A stretch of 35,157 nucleotides of DNA from Saccoglossus kowalevskii (GCF_000003605.2 NW_003117456.1:52367-87523); one strand, 5' to 3'; numbered from the stretch's first letter, positions 11,701-26,304 are shown. Numbers and translations are program-made. The notes: a model not told the origin generated them from the letters alone.

Positions 11701-14700
11701 AATAAACTGGATTGAAATATGATAAATATTGTCGTCTGCAAGTCACTAGCGGAATCTTCAGCACATAGTAATTGTGTCAGACGACAAGCCTCAGATCAAT
11801 TTTGATCTCAATTTCAAATGGGACCAGCTGGATGAAATTGACGCTACTGATTAAGAACTTCTTCAAGCTACAATTGAATGGGAGCAACAGAACGCCGGCG
11901 GTAATAACGAGCCAGATCAACAGATGCCGGTATCTGCCGAAGGGCAAAAATTCCCTGAATTTTCTGAAAAAATGGTCGAAAACTTGGCAGCAAAGAAAAA
12001 TGAGGTGAACACTAACGCCTCCACAAAATGGGGTGTGTAATTACTCAAATGTAAGTGTGATAAATGTCAAAATTAAAAAAAAAAAAACTTATCGTAATTA
12101 TAGATTGCACCGGCGAACGCCGCCATTGTCGTTGTTTGTAAACAATGGGTTGAACGTTTGACCCCATGATGACCCTATTTCCGTACTAAAATCATGTGGT
12201 TTTTTTTTGTATAGTGTGGTGTTCTGAACGGAAAATTGACCCAGCCTTCGAAATTGTGGAAGTGCAAAAGCTGACAAAAATATTGAAATATCAGGGCTAG
12301 AGACGGGAAAGAATACAGCACGACGCTGGAATACCAACACGGATAATAATTATTTTAAGTGGCCAACGGAATTAATAGTGTATCAGGAGTTACTGTAGCG
12401 ACAGTTCTAGTGAACAAAAACGTCAATATAGTGACATTTTAATGTCAAAAGTTAGTGTTCCTACCGTCGATGAGCGTGGTAAAAATGACCTTCCGATGGC
12501 CCCCAGTTCCAATGTCGTTCGGCCGTTAACATCGGGCATGGCTCAAGTAGTGTCAGAGAATGTATCCACAAGTGAAACGGTATGCTCAAGCTCAGTCGCC
12601 ACAGAAAACCTGTTCAAAACTGCAATTTCGGAGGTTCTGTATATGTGTATACTTGCAATTATATTTCTCCAAAACCAGACTAAAATCCTCAAAAACGACA
12701 ACTTGAAAATTTCAAACCACCATGTTCAAGTTTACCACTCTTAACAAATGTTAATGTATTAATCCGCGATATTTATAATGTCGATTCATGTGTATATTTT
12801 TTCTGTTATTTGTATAAACCTTTTCTATTTTTTGACGATGTACTTTAAGTAATAAACTTGAGCATTTGCAATTTTATAATAATCTGTTTTATCATTTTAT
12901 CTTGGAATTACATGATTGTGCGAACGTGTCTCGGAGTGATTTCTATTCTCGGGGGTGGACATCCGGGCATTTTCACCGCATGGCAACCATTACGGTGAAA
13001 ACAAAGGCCGAAAACTCTCTGAAAACGGTACTTCGGGATAGTTGTTGAGACTCTCCTGAACAGTGTAACAAGATTACCCCCTGCGTGTGTAACGTATATA
13101 AATTTGATTGTTCGGGATTACTTCAAAGTTGAGTTCCTGTGTTTTCTCGAATTTTCACCGGCTCTTCGCTGAGGTTATAAAAGGTCATCGTCCGCCTGCA
13201 CGGTGTTGCTCCGTTCGGACATTCCTCCCTCTACAACACCGTGCGGTAATTCTATTCATAACCGTGTATGTCACGTGGTTGCGCGATAAAAAGTTTACCG
13301 ACCAATAGAAAGCTTTGTTACAATGACTGCCAGTAAGCGCTTGGAGCTTTGCGTTTCCGATGTCTTTGGCGTCATTTCTGCCAATATATGTTGCAGTGAC
13401 ATCATGAGCTTTGAAATATAACACCTATTCTTCTATAATACTCAGCAGTGGCGACAACACTATTACCACGCTCGATGGTCGAAAGACCGGTAAACCATAA
13501 TAACATAAGGATTTACTATTTCCAGTGCGACAAAAAACAAACACATCAGACTCNNNNNNNNNNNNNNNNNNNNNNNNNNNNNNNNNNNNNNNNNNNNNNN
13601 NNNNNNNNNNNNNNNNNNNNNNNNNNNNNNNNNNNNNNNNNNNNNNNNNNNNNNNNNNNNNNNNNNNNNNNNNNNNNNNNNNNNNNNNNNNNNNNNNNNN
13701 NNNNNNNNNNNNNNNNNNNNNNNNNNNNNNNNNNNNNNNNNNNNNNNNNNNNNNNNNNNNNNNNNNNNNNNNNNNNNNNNNNNNNNNNNNNNNNNNNNNN
13801 NNNNNNNNNNNNNNNNNNNNNNNNNNNNNNNNNNNNNNNNNNNNNNNNNNNNNNNNNNNNNNNNNNNNNNNNNNNNNNNNNNNNNNNNNNNNNNNNNNNN
13901 NNNNNNNNNNNNNNNNNNNNNNNNNNNNNNNNNNNNNNNNNNNNNNNNNNNNNNNNNNNNNNNNNNNNNNNNNNNNNNNNNNNNNNNNNNNNNNNNNNNN
14001 NNNNNNNNNNNNNNNNNNNNNNNNNNNNNNNNNNNNNNNNNNNNNNNNNNNNNNNNNNNNNNNNNNNNNNNNNNNNNNNNNNNNNNNNNNNNNNNNNNNN
14101 NNNNNNNNNNNNNNNNNNNNNNNNNNNNNNNNNNNNNNNNNNNNNNNNNNNNNNNNNNNNNNNNNNNNNNNNNNNNNNNNNNNNNNNNNNNNNNNNNNNN
14201 NNNNNNNNNNNNNNNNNNNNNNNNNNNNNNNNNNNNNNNNNNNNNNNNNNNNNNNNNNNNNNNNNNNNNNNNNNNNNNNNNNNNNNNNNNNNNNNNNNNN
14301 NNNNNNNNNNNNNNNNNTCATCGGTGATTATTTACCCCAAATATGCTAATTACCAAATACCCTCGCGTGCCGTTTATAACCTCTAATTGTTATAAATGAT
14401 ACCTCATGGCGGCAACTCCATACTTCCTCGCAAAAACAAAATGCGCATGCGCCATTCGCAATGACCAATTGGCTCAAGCAAATCGAGTTTGAAAATATGC
14501 AAGGGCTAGTGAAATATTCACAGTAATAAAGATCGTTTACGATGTATAATCAAGGATACACATTTTCGAGTCGCGAGTTGTGAATCTACAACGTAAACAC
14601 CAAACAAATTTATTTTTTGAATTTATTTTTCTGCACTAACTGCATTTAGTTCCCAACCACTGATTATTCTGTGGATAAAGTGTGTGTATATTGTTGTATT

Positions 14701-17700
14701 CCAGTGGGACTGAATGGGTATTTGTAGATGCATATCATAGCCATGTATGCATTAAGAGATATGTATCACAGGACTCAACTCAGTGTTTCCTGAGACATAG
14801 TCGAATCTGCTAGTTAACAAACATTACGCAGCAACTAGCCGCATAATAGCAAATATTGTTTAATTTCGGTTCTTTACTTTCCACAATTTAATAGATTAGT
14901 TCACTTTAAATTTAGGTCTAATAGTTTGTTTGCAGGAATGCCAGATTCAATGGAATAATAAAGACGCTTATAGTATGCTATCATATGAGCAGGGACTGGA
15001 GAAGAGGGCTGTGAGCGCTCCTCTGACCATGGCTGCCACGTTACAGCACAGTACCAATGTGACCACAGTTAGTGAACATGTTGATTCAGGCATGTTGGTC
15101 GAAAGTGCTCTTACGAGATTTAAATCATGCCCCGTTTATAGTAGAGAAGCTCTTCACCATCTTCATTATTGACAAATAGCATCTAGCGCTATTCACAGGC
15201 GATCGTTCTGCAAATGACGAGTTATCCTTCTCTGTTTGTTTTTTTTCAAAGCAAATATTTTTTTTCATTCTGTCGACAGAGTGCACAATCGACGAATGAG
15301 CATTCTTTCACGGTGATTTCGCAGTGTTTTAGGGTCGATAGAGGGTTCTTCGCTTCATTTTTAGACTTTCTCTGTAACGTCCAATGCATTTTTCGTGATC
15401 ACAGGTCAAATTGAAACTGAAAGTTGAAATGATATCGAAAAACGAATCTCAATGGGAATCTCATTAAAATTATTATGTTAAAAGTTAATAGACGAGAAAC
15501 AACAATTAAAATTAAAAAAATTAAAAAAGTAAATTCTGATGGAAAATTTGCTTCAAAGAAAAAAACGTAAATGAATTTTAGAAATAAAAACGGATTTTAA
15601 AAACGAAAATGGATTTTAAAAATGAAATTGAATTTAAAAATGAAAATGGATTTTAACAACTGATTTCGAAAATGAAAACAGATCACATAAACGTGTGTGG
15701 TTTTAATAATCGATGTCAGAACCACGAATAGTTATTAAAAATGGATTATAAAATAGTAATGGATTTTCAAAATGTAAATAAATTGTTGAAATGGTTGCCG
15801 TACACGAGTGCCTGAACCGATCAATTTAATATTTTGTAGTACGTCTGGCCATTGGTTTATTTGATAATAATGAAATAAATATGTCCAATTATGTGGTTAT
15901 GCTGGTAAAAATGTCCAATGTGTTTTGTGTTTGTGAAAATTAACCTACCTCACAATAAATAAATGCAACGATGGCTGATGAATGACATTTTACAACAGAT
16001 AATACCATGTCACTTGACCTTTACGTCAAGTTAGCTATAATTAAACGGTCTTTTTCTCAAGGGAACTGGGCAGTGGCCAGCAAAATATGAAGGTGGTCAA
16101 ATCCAAGACAGTGGCGTAAAACTGGATGAGAACCATACACATTTTATTCTCGTTGATGATGATGACGATGATGATGATGATGATGATGGTGATGGTGATG
16201 TAAAATACCACCCGAGTAAGCGTGAAAAAATAGAGGTTAATAGACCTGGTGACTTAAAACGTGAGCGATTTGTAATTCTCTGGTTATTGTATTTTATTCT
16301 CGGGTTCGAACATCCGGTAGTTTTTACCGCCTAGCAATCACAATAAAAAAAACTGTCGAAAACTTGTTGTTCAGGATTGTCTCATGTTTGAGTTTGTGCT
16401 ATTTTCTCTTAAGAGGTTTCCATCGGCTCTTCAACCGAATTTCAAAATTAATAATAACGCGCACTCATATGGAAATGAAGTTGTTACGACATTCCTGGCA
16501 ATTTGTGTAAAGTCCAAGAACATTTGTAACAATAACTGAACGCTATAGCCTCATTGACGTTTGTGGAGTATGGAAGTTGTTGGCGTGACAATGTAATAAA
16601 TACAAGCTGTCATATCCCACAAACGTCTGGAAGATTCAATAGCGTTCCGTCATATTCTAATCGTTAAACATTTATAATTATTTATATCATTCTGTATATA
16701 ACACTTATGTCCATAATGACGGTGGGATTTGACAGCGATAAAGTGGTCATTCATAGCTAACAACGAAAATAGCGCATGGTCGAACCAATAATGCGATTTT
16801 TTTTCTTACATGATTACTTATATTCTGTAATCATAAATACAACAATTAATTATTTAATATTTGAACTGGTATATAGATGCTGAAATGCTTTAAAACAAAT
16901 TATATCAACTCAATTAATATTTTAATCTAAAAAATGTTTGCCTAGAGATTCCACTTGTACTGATTGTCGTGAATGGAGATTGCAGTACATTACATAGGTT
17001 GTTATACCATGCAAGTGAACATACACCAGCCATTGTTGTTGAGGGAAGTGGAGGGATAGCTGACATAGTTGCTCGTACCCTACAAAATGAGTGAGTTTAA
17101 CATTATGTTATTAATATGATTATTCTGCTAAACTCGAGTTGTCACCCGAATCATAATATCTAAACACAATCTAATGTTATTTAGATATTTTGTGAGTTTC
17201 ATTCAGTCAAAATAATTATTTTTTGCAGTTGAATTTTTGCTTGCAATGCATCATGATTGCCCGGATAACTAATTATATCGATCCCCATTTCTCAACGCTC
17301 ATGCATGTTTTTTTGGTTTATGCTGTTTATTTCTTTTCATTACATACTTTCGTACAATAGTTAATTCTAATAATTTGTTTACTTACAATTTACTCATTAT
17401 GAAGTTTGTATTACGGTAGGGGTTCATGTGATGAAGCAACAATTGGGCAAATAATAGAAGAGAAAAGAGGAATTGAAAACAAAGAAGAAAACGACAAAAT
17501 TAAAGAAATGGTGAATGATATACAAGAATACAAGACTAATGTAAGGTTATATTTTAATTTGTAATATGTAAATTTGATGTAAATCAAGGTAATCACATGA
17601 TATCTTAATTTCGACAAACAATCTATGTTGCTATGGCAACATAAATTGCATTGTATTACGTACTTGATTGTTTTACGCTCACATTTCATTAACAAAATGT

Positions 17701-18268
17701 AAAATATACGGAGGGTCTCACTAAATACTACTAGCGCTACTGCTATATTTTATTTTGTTTATTTGTCCTCGTCTAACTACAAACTAAAATATCAACACAA
17801 CCGCCGATATTTCTGTTGTAGACAGACATTTTACAAGGTTTCTTCCAAAGTAAGTGAAAAGATAAGTTAGTAGAGGAAATTATGCTTCAAGATCTGAGCA
17901 ATACTGTTAAATACCGTGTAATGGCCTAAATACCACATTTGTTTTGTTGTGCTATTCGCACTTAGCTTCAAATTTAAGCTTACTCCGCCACGTCATTTTT
18001 GTGTCATTAGCACTTCCTTTTTATAAAATGTACATATAAACAAACTGTTATCACTGACATTCTTTTCTCTAATCAAACTGTCCTGACATCGACTTATATA
18101 CAGCTTAACGTCGTCGTCTCTTGCCCTATTGCGAATTACATATCACCACGCCTACTACTAACGTTTGTACAATTATTCCCTTGTACAGTTAACGTCCTTT
18201 CAATTAAAGAATGACATTGATAGCGAAAATATATCATCTGCCATTGATGACGCAATAGCTAAAGTAAG

Positions 18269-18310
<42 letters not shown>

Positions 18311-21300
18311 GATACTATTATTATAATTATTGAAACATGGCGGTTCAAAGATATTTTTTCATTCTATATTTTCCTCACAGGAAAAAGACTTCCCAAAATT
18401 GGAATCAAGACTTGTATCTAATTCAGTGGAAAAAGTTGAGCACTTTCTGAAAGATGGATTAAATTTGAAAAAGTTTTTGACTCCCGAACGCCTTGTTACA
18501 TTGTATAAAAAGGTAAGTATTAAATTATAGCAGTAAACTGAAAGTCGTTTCAAAATTACGTTATTTTATTGCAGTCATAAAATTGTGTTTTATTGCAGTT
18601 AAAAACTCACTGCGTTGTCACATTATAGCAATAATATAACGTTTCATCGAGCAGACTGTTTTCGTTTACGTCAATTTGAGTCAAGTGAGTGTGACAATGG
18701 CAATGATGTTTAATAACAAGTTGTTGAATGTGTTTTAAGAGGAACATACACAACTAAGCTGTGAATGTTAGAATCATAACTAAAATACGATACAATAAGC
18801 GTAATTAATGACACACGTACAAAACATATGACAAATAAAGTCATCTGTCATAACAAAATGAATAAGAACTATTTTGGAGCAAATGTTGTTTTAACAAGAA
18901 AACTCTACTTGCATTGGGTCCAGGCTTGCCCAAACAGCTCAGCAAGTAAGAAACTTTGAAACGCTCAAACTTTCACGCCATACAGTATCGTCATTTGCTG
19001 TTTTTTACGTAATAAATACTGTAATTACCCGTTTTCAAGTTTACTGTGAAAATTTGAGCTCATTTATGTAATGTACAATTGTGCAGTCTTTGGTTATGGG
19101 GACTAAAACTTTGTCACCCAAATCCTTATTATTGTAACTGTAGTATTCAGCATTGTTAATGACGTCACCAATTTTCTAAACAATGAATATATAGTGTTTA
19201 TTGATGACTTAACATGAGTGATTTACATAAATACAAATGATTCATATTGGTACCCTACGTTTACATCATTAGATAACGGAAATAATACTAAACAAATCAC
19301 ACAATGCCTAAATATATGCTTATGTCATTTCTTCAAGTCTTTAGATTCAAATGAAAAGAATAATGCTCGTTTTAGCACAAGACGTATTCTAAGAGAGCGT
19401 TATAAGGTAAGTCTATATTTGTAATAGTTTTACCAAAACTTTAAATGATTTTAGTAACCATCTTTCGAAGTAATGATATCGATTTTTTTCTCAGACTGGT
19501 AAACTACTTGACTACTGGTTAATTAATCTGCCATTTCAGGATTTAAAATTCAGAATTAAACCATGAGCAAATTTTAATTAATATTTACCTTACCACTGTT
19601 AAATGGAGGTGCTTAACCACACTTCCATGAACATTTTAAAATACAGTTACCATTTATTTTCTAATTTCGAGTTTGAACAGAGTGTGAATTCGCTATGAAA
19701 ATTGTGACCATTAAATCGGTTAAAATTTACATATCATTTTTTACATTAAACCTATCATATACAACATACATATTTTGATAGAATAAGCAACAAAGAATAT
19801 GGCTTTGAATGTGATAATATTAATAACAATTTACTCTAGTCAGAAAGTGGAATTAAACAACGTTAACTAGTATATACATTGTCATATTTTAATAGTATAA
19901 TGATCTATATAATATATTATTAATCCTTATTATTAATATCCACATTATTCTTGTTCATTAGATATTCAGTAACAGTACAGGTAGTAGAGATAATAGATTG
20001 ACGCCTTTGAGAAATGTGATGAAGAAACTTGTACATGATATAAATAAGGATCTATATAAGGACAACAAACTTTCTGATCTCCCCGAAACTGATTTATTTC
20101 TTTGGGCCTTGATAATGAATCGGCAACGGATGGCCCTATGTTTCTGGAAAGAATTAGATAATGGAAATATTGGTGAGTATCTCTGAATACTGGCAGTTCA
20201 ATGTATATGTATTCACATTTGATTTGTCACTACTACAAAATAACAATTAGAGTGATATGCATGGTACAATGCAGACACACTGATAATATAATAATATAGC
20301 AAAGGATAATCCTGAAAATACCTTGACAGTGCAGTGGTTTCACATCTTTTGTGTGGGGATTATTTGAGTATATCTGGCCATTTTACATATCAGCTAAGGT
20401 GACTACAGAATATTTCTAAATTTCAACTTACCCGCGTAAGAAGAAGATGTGTTTCACGGAAGTCTAATGAAGACTTTGTCATGGAATATGTAAATGCCAA
20501 TACGTGAATTGATTTTAAAATTAGTGCTAATTTAAATGTAATAGCTCAAAAATAAAATTAGTTGACAAATGAGGCGATCAATTGATTAACAATGACAAGT
20601 AACCTATTCATTGTATGCTTTTCAAACGCACAGAAAACCGGATCAACAAATCCAATTAAGATGTTCGAAGATCACATAAAAAGAATTCATGATGTCACTC
20701 GATTCAACCATTTATGTATCAGAATAACATTATACATTATAGTAGTTTAACTGTATTTGTTTCAGGGGCAGCACTAATTGCTAGCAGAATGTTAACCGCT
20801 TTGGCTGAAACTGCCGATGATATTGAGGAACATGCTCTAAGTAAAATTCTGTTGCAAAATGCTAAGTAAGTAGAATGCTATGTGAGGTTGCAATGCATAT
20901 TTCTTGTGAACATGTCTTTTATTCTGTAATATTTGCCAGGCCTTACTATATAATTATTATAATAGGTACAATTTTACCTTTTTAACTTGAACTTGATGTA
21001 TATTTCACATTGTGTATGATCCCTATGCATCTGTCCCTCATAGTATTGGTGAACGGTATGATGAAACTTACCAGCATTATAAGTTGAAGCACCGTTTAAT
21101 ACATTGAAATTCACTGTACGTTTATTTAAATAAATGTGTCGCATATTTTTCCACTTATTAGTGACTTTCAAGACCTGGCTATTGGAGTTTTAGACACATG
21201 TTACAGTACGAAAAGACAGTTATCAGAGGATGGGCTTGTCCGCAAGCTAAAACAGTGGAATAACACTACTTGCTTGTCGATTGCCAACGTCTCCAAGCAG

Positions 21301-24300
21301 ATGCGATTCGTGGAGCATGAGTGTTGTCAAGTATTTTTGCAAAGCAATTGGAAAGGAAAATTAGTTATAAACACCACTTTTCAGTGGATTAAGGCGAGAC
21401 AAGCTACTGTATTACATATTCTCACTGTAATGTCACAAAGTTTTGTAATCACGAGAACATAACGTTAAAATTTAAGTCGTGATTTATGTTCATTATTATT
21501 ATGAAATATAATCATAATTCGAAAATAAGTTTGAACTATTATTACAGTCCAAATGCATAGCTGTTTTATTGTGTGTCAACGTTGACAGGGGAGAGGGAAA
21601 GGGAAACAAATAGTATATTTTGTGTAACGGTACCACAATAACAATAACTGTTTTTCCACAGTTCTTTCTGGCACTACTCTTTCCGATTATATTCGTTTTC
21701 GGAATCACAATCACTGGTGAAAAGACAGAAAGAAAATATCGATATCCTGTCATGTGGAAGTTGAAGTGTTTTTTTACTTCACCAATCACCAAATTTGCCT
21801 ACAACTGTGTAAGTTACACTTATTTACTGTTTCGATATTGATCTGATAGTTTTAGCCAGGTGTGAACAATCGTGTGTGTGTCGTCGCTGAGTCATATTGC
21901 AAGAATGCGCGTGTCACTTGTGTGAGTTTTCATTGGATGAGGGACTTGCACTTATAACAGAAACATAGGCTGCCCGGTACGTCGACGTTAATGAAAATAA
22001 ATACAATGTAAGTTGTATGTGTGGACTCAATACAATGTGTTACAAAGATGGCAAATTTCCGTGTATCAATCAGAACAAAAATATTAGGAAGCGTTGCGTG
22101 CACGCGCACGTATTCTACTAAATAAAACTGTCTGCCTGAGTAAAAAAAATCATTGAATAAACATTTCATTTGTTTTTCTTATTTTACCTTATTAGAGTGA
22201 ATACACGCAAGCACAATAGCGACCCATGTAACCCTTGTGGTATTCATAGAAAAGGGTGGCTAACCAGCATTCATTTTTTTTTAAATCGAGCGTAACATAC
22301 ACTGCTGGCGTATGAGCGGAAATTGTAAATTACATATTCCATTAGACTGAAGCACATATTCAGTTTCTATCACTTGCTACCCAGAAACGTATCTAAGGTC
22401 GTGTGAAGTTATTGAATCATATTCACATTCAGCAACAATATATGTAAACTAATAATAACATAGATATATTAATGACAATAAACCCTACGTTCTTATTCTT
22501 AGATATCATATTTGATTTTATTGGGTGTATTTAGTTGGTTTATTTTGACTGACCTACGACCCGTATCTGAACCAAATTCTCCAAGTATCAAAGAATGGAT
22601 TGTAATTGCTTGGGTGTGTACACTGTTTGTAGAAGAAATCAGACAGGTAAATCTACTTGATAGGAATGTTTTTATGACGCCGTACATTATTAGCAAGTGA
22701 ATGTCTTGATTTTATTGCGATCTGCATTTTTTCAAGAATTATGAAATTTTATATAAAATATATAGTAATTACTTGCTAGCTCATATATTTGGTGCTATGC
22801 ATAACCACGCACACGGTATTAGATATATACAACAATGTGCAGTACCAATATAGGATGAACATCAATATTAGTTCCCAACCAATAACTTGAATCCATTTTA
22901 AAATACGATTGAACCACAATGTTTCATTAAAATCAGAATTTATAATGTTGACAAAATTTGGCAAACTATTTGTACTAGTGACGCCCATGCAACAAAAAAG
23001 TAATAAAACCGTTTTGTTAAATAATAGTTATTTGGTGTAGCTGATGTGTTTTAATATGGCTTCCCATTGTGCACCTTTTTTGTGTTTGTTTTTAACCAAC
23101 TTGACAAAACAGTGAGTAAGCAGAGCAATGTTAAAAAACGACAAAGAAATCAATGCATACATAAATATTTATGAAATACAACCCGAAACATTTGAACAAA
23201 TGTTCATTTTTTTGTAAGAAAGTTATTCCCACCTAGCTGCCCAAGAAAACAACACATAGCTGGTGAAGGGACAGTTAACAAACGTTATCATCTGTAAAAA
23301 CACTTTACAGTGGGTCCGTCAAACGCGTCAGAAAATAACTAACCCTTCAGGTAAAGTGGCAAAATGATTATGAATCCATTAAAGCGATACTCACATTGGG
23401 AAATCTGCAATGTATTCAAGTTAATTGAACACATCAGTACACAGTACACTTTTCAGTCTTCATTTCAAATCGTAACTACGTAACACGTCGGTTTCCCATC
23501 TACCGTTGTTCTGGTGAAAATAACTAAATTTTTATTTTTTCAGTTAGTTATACGCGATGCACAGAGTGCTCGTCATATGTTAGAAGAATGGATTTCTGAG
23601 GGATGGAATATCCTGGATTGTTCCATGTTTGTCTCATTCACTTTAGCTGTTTCCCTTCGTTTTGTACTCCCGAATGACAAGTTCACATTTGCAAGAATCT
23701 TCTACTGTTTATCGCTGATGTTATTTTATTTCCGGCTTTTGCAAATGGGACTAGTACATAAGCATATTGGGCCTAAGATTATAATGATATATGAAATGGT
23801 AAGTTGTTCATTCTTAGAATCAATTTGTTCGCATTCAAAGCAAGATTTTTAGATGATGTAACACCGATTGTATGTTGACTAATAATACAAAGAGTACGGG
23901 TTGTTCATTTTATTATAATATTTATTACAGAGAAACTGAAATATGCGTTCATTTCTGCATAATCGAGTGTAATAATATATTCTTTGTTCAGTTAAAGGAC
24001 CTTCTTTCATTTATGCTGATATTGGCTGTGTTCATCCTAAGCTTCGGTATTGCTATAGAGGGTATACTATATCCAAACTTGGACTCAAGTCCATTGGTAT
24101 TTGTGAAAGCACTATATAAACCATATTGGCAGTTATACGGAGAAATATTTCTGGACGAAGTTGAAGGTCAGTGTACGAAATCTACAATATTTGTTTCATT
24201 TACGCATTATTAGATGTTGATAAAGCTCGGATTCTATAAAACGCAGTTGTGACTACTGTTTTGCTGAATATTACAAACACCTTAAAAACTCGATAGTATT

Positions 24301-26013
24301 CTTCATGGAATCCACAATATACACTGATTCTAATGTAGTGTAGAGTTAAAATGAAATGATCGAAAACGGAAAAATATAGTCTGTATATACGCTCTGTATT
24401 TTCTAAGGCATTTGTTGGTTCATTGCAAGCTTTTTTAAATATTCTTACTGTATAACTACTATTATTTCATTCTTCTTGAAGTACAATGTGAGTCATATTA
24501 AATTTGCCACATATTATGGAACACAGCGATTAGCTTGACGGATATTGTTGCGAATAAAGTTGTGGATGGCTTGATTTTTTTGTATGTAGAAGTAGTTGAT
24601 GTAGTGCTTGAAACGTGAAGTTACAATTTTTGATAAGCTGGAATTAGCACTTTTGTTTTGGAATTCACCAACTTAAGTACTTTCCTAGTTATTACTGGTA
24701 TTCATCGTGCTTGCACAACATTTACCCTCTTGTCAATAATGTGTAAACTTTTAATTGTGTAATTTGCTAATAAACTATGGGGTGAGAATACCGCCAAAAT
24801 TAGCGGGAAAATAACCGAATTTATGACAATTAGATGTCAAGATAATGTTAAATAACGACATAATTATAACATAATGAAACAATGACAAAATAATATTAAT
24901 AGCAATTACACAATAATGAAATAATTGAGAAATAAAGTTGAAATAATGAAACAATAGCAATACGATGCTGCAGTAATAACACAATAATGAAATAAGCGCA
25001 AAATAATGTTTAAATAAATACCAAATAACCGAATAATGACCAATTAATAACCAAACAAGTTTCCAAATAAAGACCAAACAACTAAAAAATGTTCGAATAA
25101 TGACACCAAGCTAATTTTGGCGGTATTCTCACCCATAATAAACAACCTAGCAGGTAGGCTTCTCATTCCTATATATCGGTCATAAATTACTTATCACCTC
25201 GTAAATTGTCATGACGTTGTTCAATGGAGCAATGATTTTCCCGCATCATAATATAAGTAGAAATGTTCGCAAGGTTAATGAAGCAAAACACCAACAAAGT
25301 ATGGCTAGTTGCTGCAAGCAAATATGGGCTGCCTAAAGTATTTTGTTGTCTAATACATTAAATAAATGCAAAGGTACATAGAACGAACACTCAAAGTGTT
25401 TCTCACGTTTATAATAAAATGCTCAGTTCATTTTGTTCTCATTTTTATTAGGTTTAGTGAACAGTGAAACTTGTGGTGATGACCCAAGGCTCATTGACAC
25501 TTGTCCTAGTTATACCTGGATTGTACCAGTACTAACAGCCGTGTATATGTTATTTTCCAATATTTTGCTGATCAATCTTATTATCGCAATTTTCAGGTAA
25601 GGATTTCAGGTAAAGAGTTTAAATTTGCACTTGTGCCGATGCATCGTCCATACATCACATATCTAACAAATACGTCACTTTAACACTGACCCAAATACAT
25701 TAAGTCTTCATGTATCACAATTTTTAGGTAATGAACAATGTGTTCATCGTTATATTTTAAATGCAGCTACTCAATACAAACAGTTTTAGAGAACTCCAGA
25801 ACTCTCTGGTATTTTCATCGCTATGATCTGATCAAGGAGTACATTGAAAAACCGCCATTTCCTGCTCCACTAGTCATATTTGCTGTTGCATATGAATTTA
25901 TTGTTTATCCCTCCCGATGTATACACGGTAAGTTAACAAAATATTTCAAACTTGAAGAAAAACTATTATTGTTACTAAAGCAATAGCATTCTTTCTTTCT
26001 TTCTTTCTTTCCT

Positions 26014-26064
<51 letters not shown>

Positions 26065-26097
26065 GGTGTTTCTGGTGTTTCTTTCTTTCTTTCTTTC

Positions 26098-26177
<80 letters not shown>

Positions 26178-26195
26178 TCCTTCTGGTGTTTCTGG

Positions 26196-26258
<63 letters not shown>

Positions 26259-26304
26259 GGTGTTTCTTTCTTTCTTTTTTTCTTTCTTTCTTTCTTTCTG
26301 TATT

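Larger units (their letters stand above)
10524..16061 (+). other. TRPM intron 5 (5.5 kb, contains assembly gap)
   Basis: GT-AG intron joining two phase-0 edges, the longest in the gene. It contains the 35-bp minisatellite, a possible ZMYM/Crypton-like relic, two unassigned coding-like ORFs, one interspersed repeat copy, the N-gap and A-rich degenerate repeats. About 10890-11770 and 14330-14930 hold nothing I recognise. Confidence 0.85.
24167..25451 (+). other. TRPM intron 18
   Basis: GT-AG, 1285 nt. Holds the MITE at 24768-25143. The rest, including 24240-24767 and 25144-25440, shows nothing recognisable. Confidence 0.88.

Noticed and set aside
13425..14386. Three reading frames of about 300 codons
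   Set aside because: They consist almost wholly of the N-gap.
25738..25986. Single long ORF taken as a gene by itself
   Set aside because: It is TRPM exon 20 (25767-25927) with intron read-through at both ends.
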